From JAURFX01 sp038125265 (GTDB lineage Bacteria > Pseudomonadota > Gammaproteobacteria > Steroidobacterales > Rariloculaceae): a stretch of 14,784 nt of DNA. The stretch lies in assembly GCA_038125265.1 (NCBI GenBank), contig JAYPDM010000025.1:1-14784 (forward strand), given 5' to 3'. Below the pieces are notes generated by a model. That model saw nothing but the letters and a program-made list of their open reading frames with translations. It was not told where the DNA came from and did no database searches. Position 1 is the first letter of the stretch; the number at the start of each line of letters is the position of its first letter. The translations under genes were made by a program, and so were the position numbers. This document shows positions 14,743 through 14,784 of this stretch, piece by piece.

Positions 14743-14784
14743 ATGGCAAAAGAAAAATTTGAACGTAATAAGCCTCACGTAAAT
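14743..14784 (+). CDS. tuf: Elongation factor Tu, 5' end only (second tuf copy)
   Basis: The last 42 bases encode MAKEKFERNKPHVN, which is the conserved N-terminus of bacterial EF-Tu (MSKEKFERTKPHVN in E. coli); the frame runs off the window. A strong ribosome binding site GAAGGAG (14728-14734) follows the fusA stop directly, with 8 nt to the ATG, in keeping with the very high expression of EF-Tu. This is the tufA position at the end of the str operon. The GTP-binding motifs lie outside the window. The other tuf copy ends at base 43, about 14.7 kb upstream in the same orientation. Confidence 0.95.
   Translation, partial: MAKEKFERNKPHVN

Overview
The window is an almost gap-free run of core information-processing genes, all on the + strand: end of tuf, tRNA-Trp(CCA), secE, nusG, rplK, rplA, rplJ, rplL, rpoB, rpoC, rpsL, rpsG, fusA, start of a second tuf. 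The order tuf-trpT-secE-nusG-rplKAJL-rpoBC-rpsLG-fusA-tuf, the three-segment SecE, and full-length beta and beta' subunits with the proteobacterial insertions point to a gammaproteobacterium. Base composition is low in GC (roughly 40% by eye) and Arg is mostly AGA, which would suit a low-GC, possibly marine lineage (SAR86-like is one guess). That placement is inference; the sequence alone does not name the organism.

Layout. 1-43 is the last 13 codons of an EF-Tu gene, followed by a terminator-like hairpin (59-94) and, only 11 nt later, tRNA-Trp (106-181). secE starts 19 nt after the tRNA CCA. secE and nusG abut, and nusG-rplK-rplA are separated by 2-4 nt. The largest gap (2241-2445, 205 nt) carries a recognisable L10-type leader RNA plus a second hairpin just before the rplJ ribosome binding site. 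rplL and rpoB are separated by a GC-rich hairpin without a T tract. rpoB and rpoC are 20 nt apart. A near-consensus sigma-70 promoter in the 57-nt rpoC-rpsL gap restarts transcription for rpsL-rpsG-fusA-tuf, where rpsL and rpsG overlap by one base and fusA uses a TTG start.

Function. The genes supply the ribosome stalk and its base (L11, L1, L10, L7/L12), the catalytic core of RNA polymerase, two small-subunit proteins of the decoding centre and head, the two elongation GTPases, the NusG elongation factor that joins polymerase to ribosome, and the SecE subunit of the translocon. Linking these in one transcription unit coordinates transcription and translation capacity. Regulation visible in the DNA comes from the L10 leader (L10-L12 autoregulation), two intra-operon hairpins, the hairpin after tuf and the rpsL promoter.

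No mobile element, CRISPR array, pseudogene or unfamiliar gene is visible. I see no undescribed system here. The points worth a second look are regulatory: spacing and overlap that differ from the E. coli arrangement, hairpins inside the operon, and the TTG start of fusA. No stretch over 300 bases lacks a gene.
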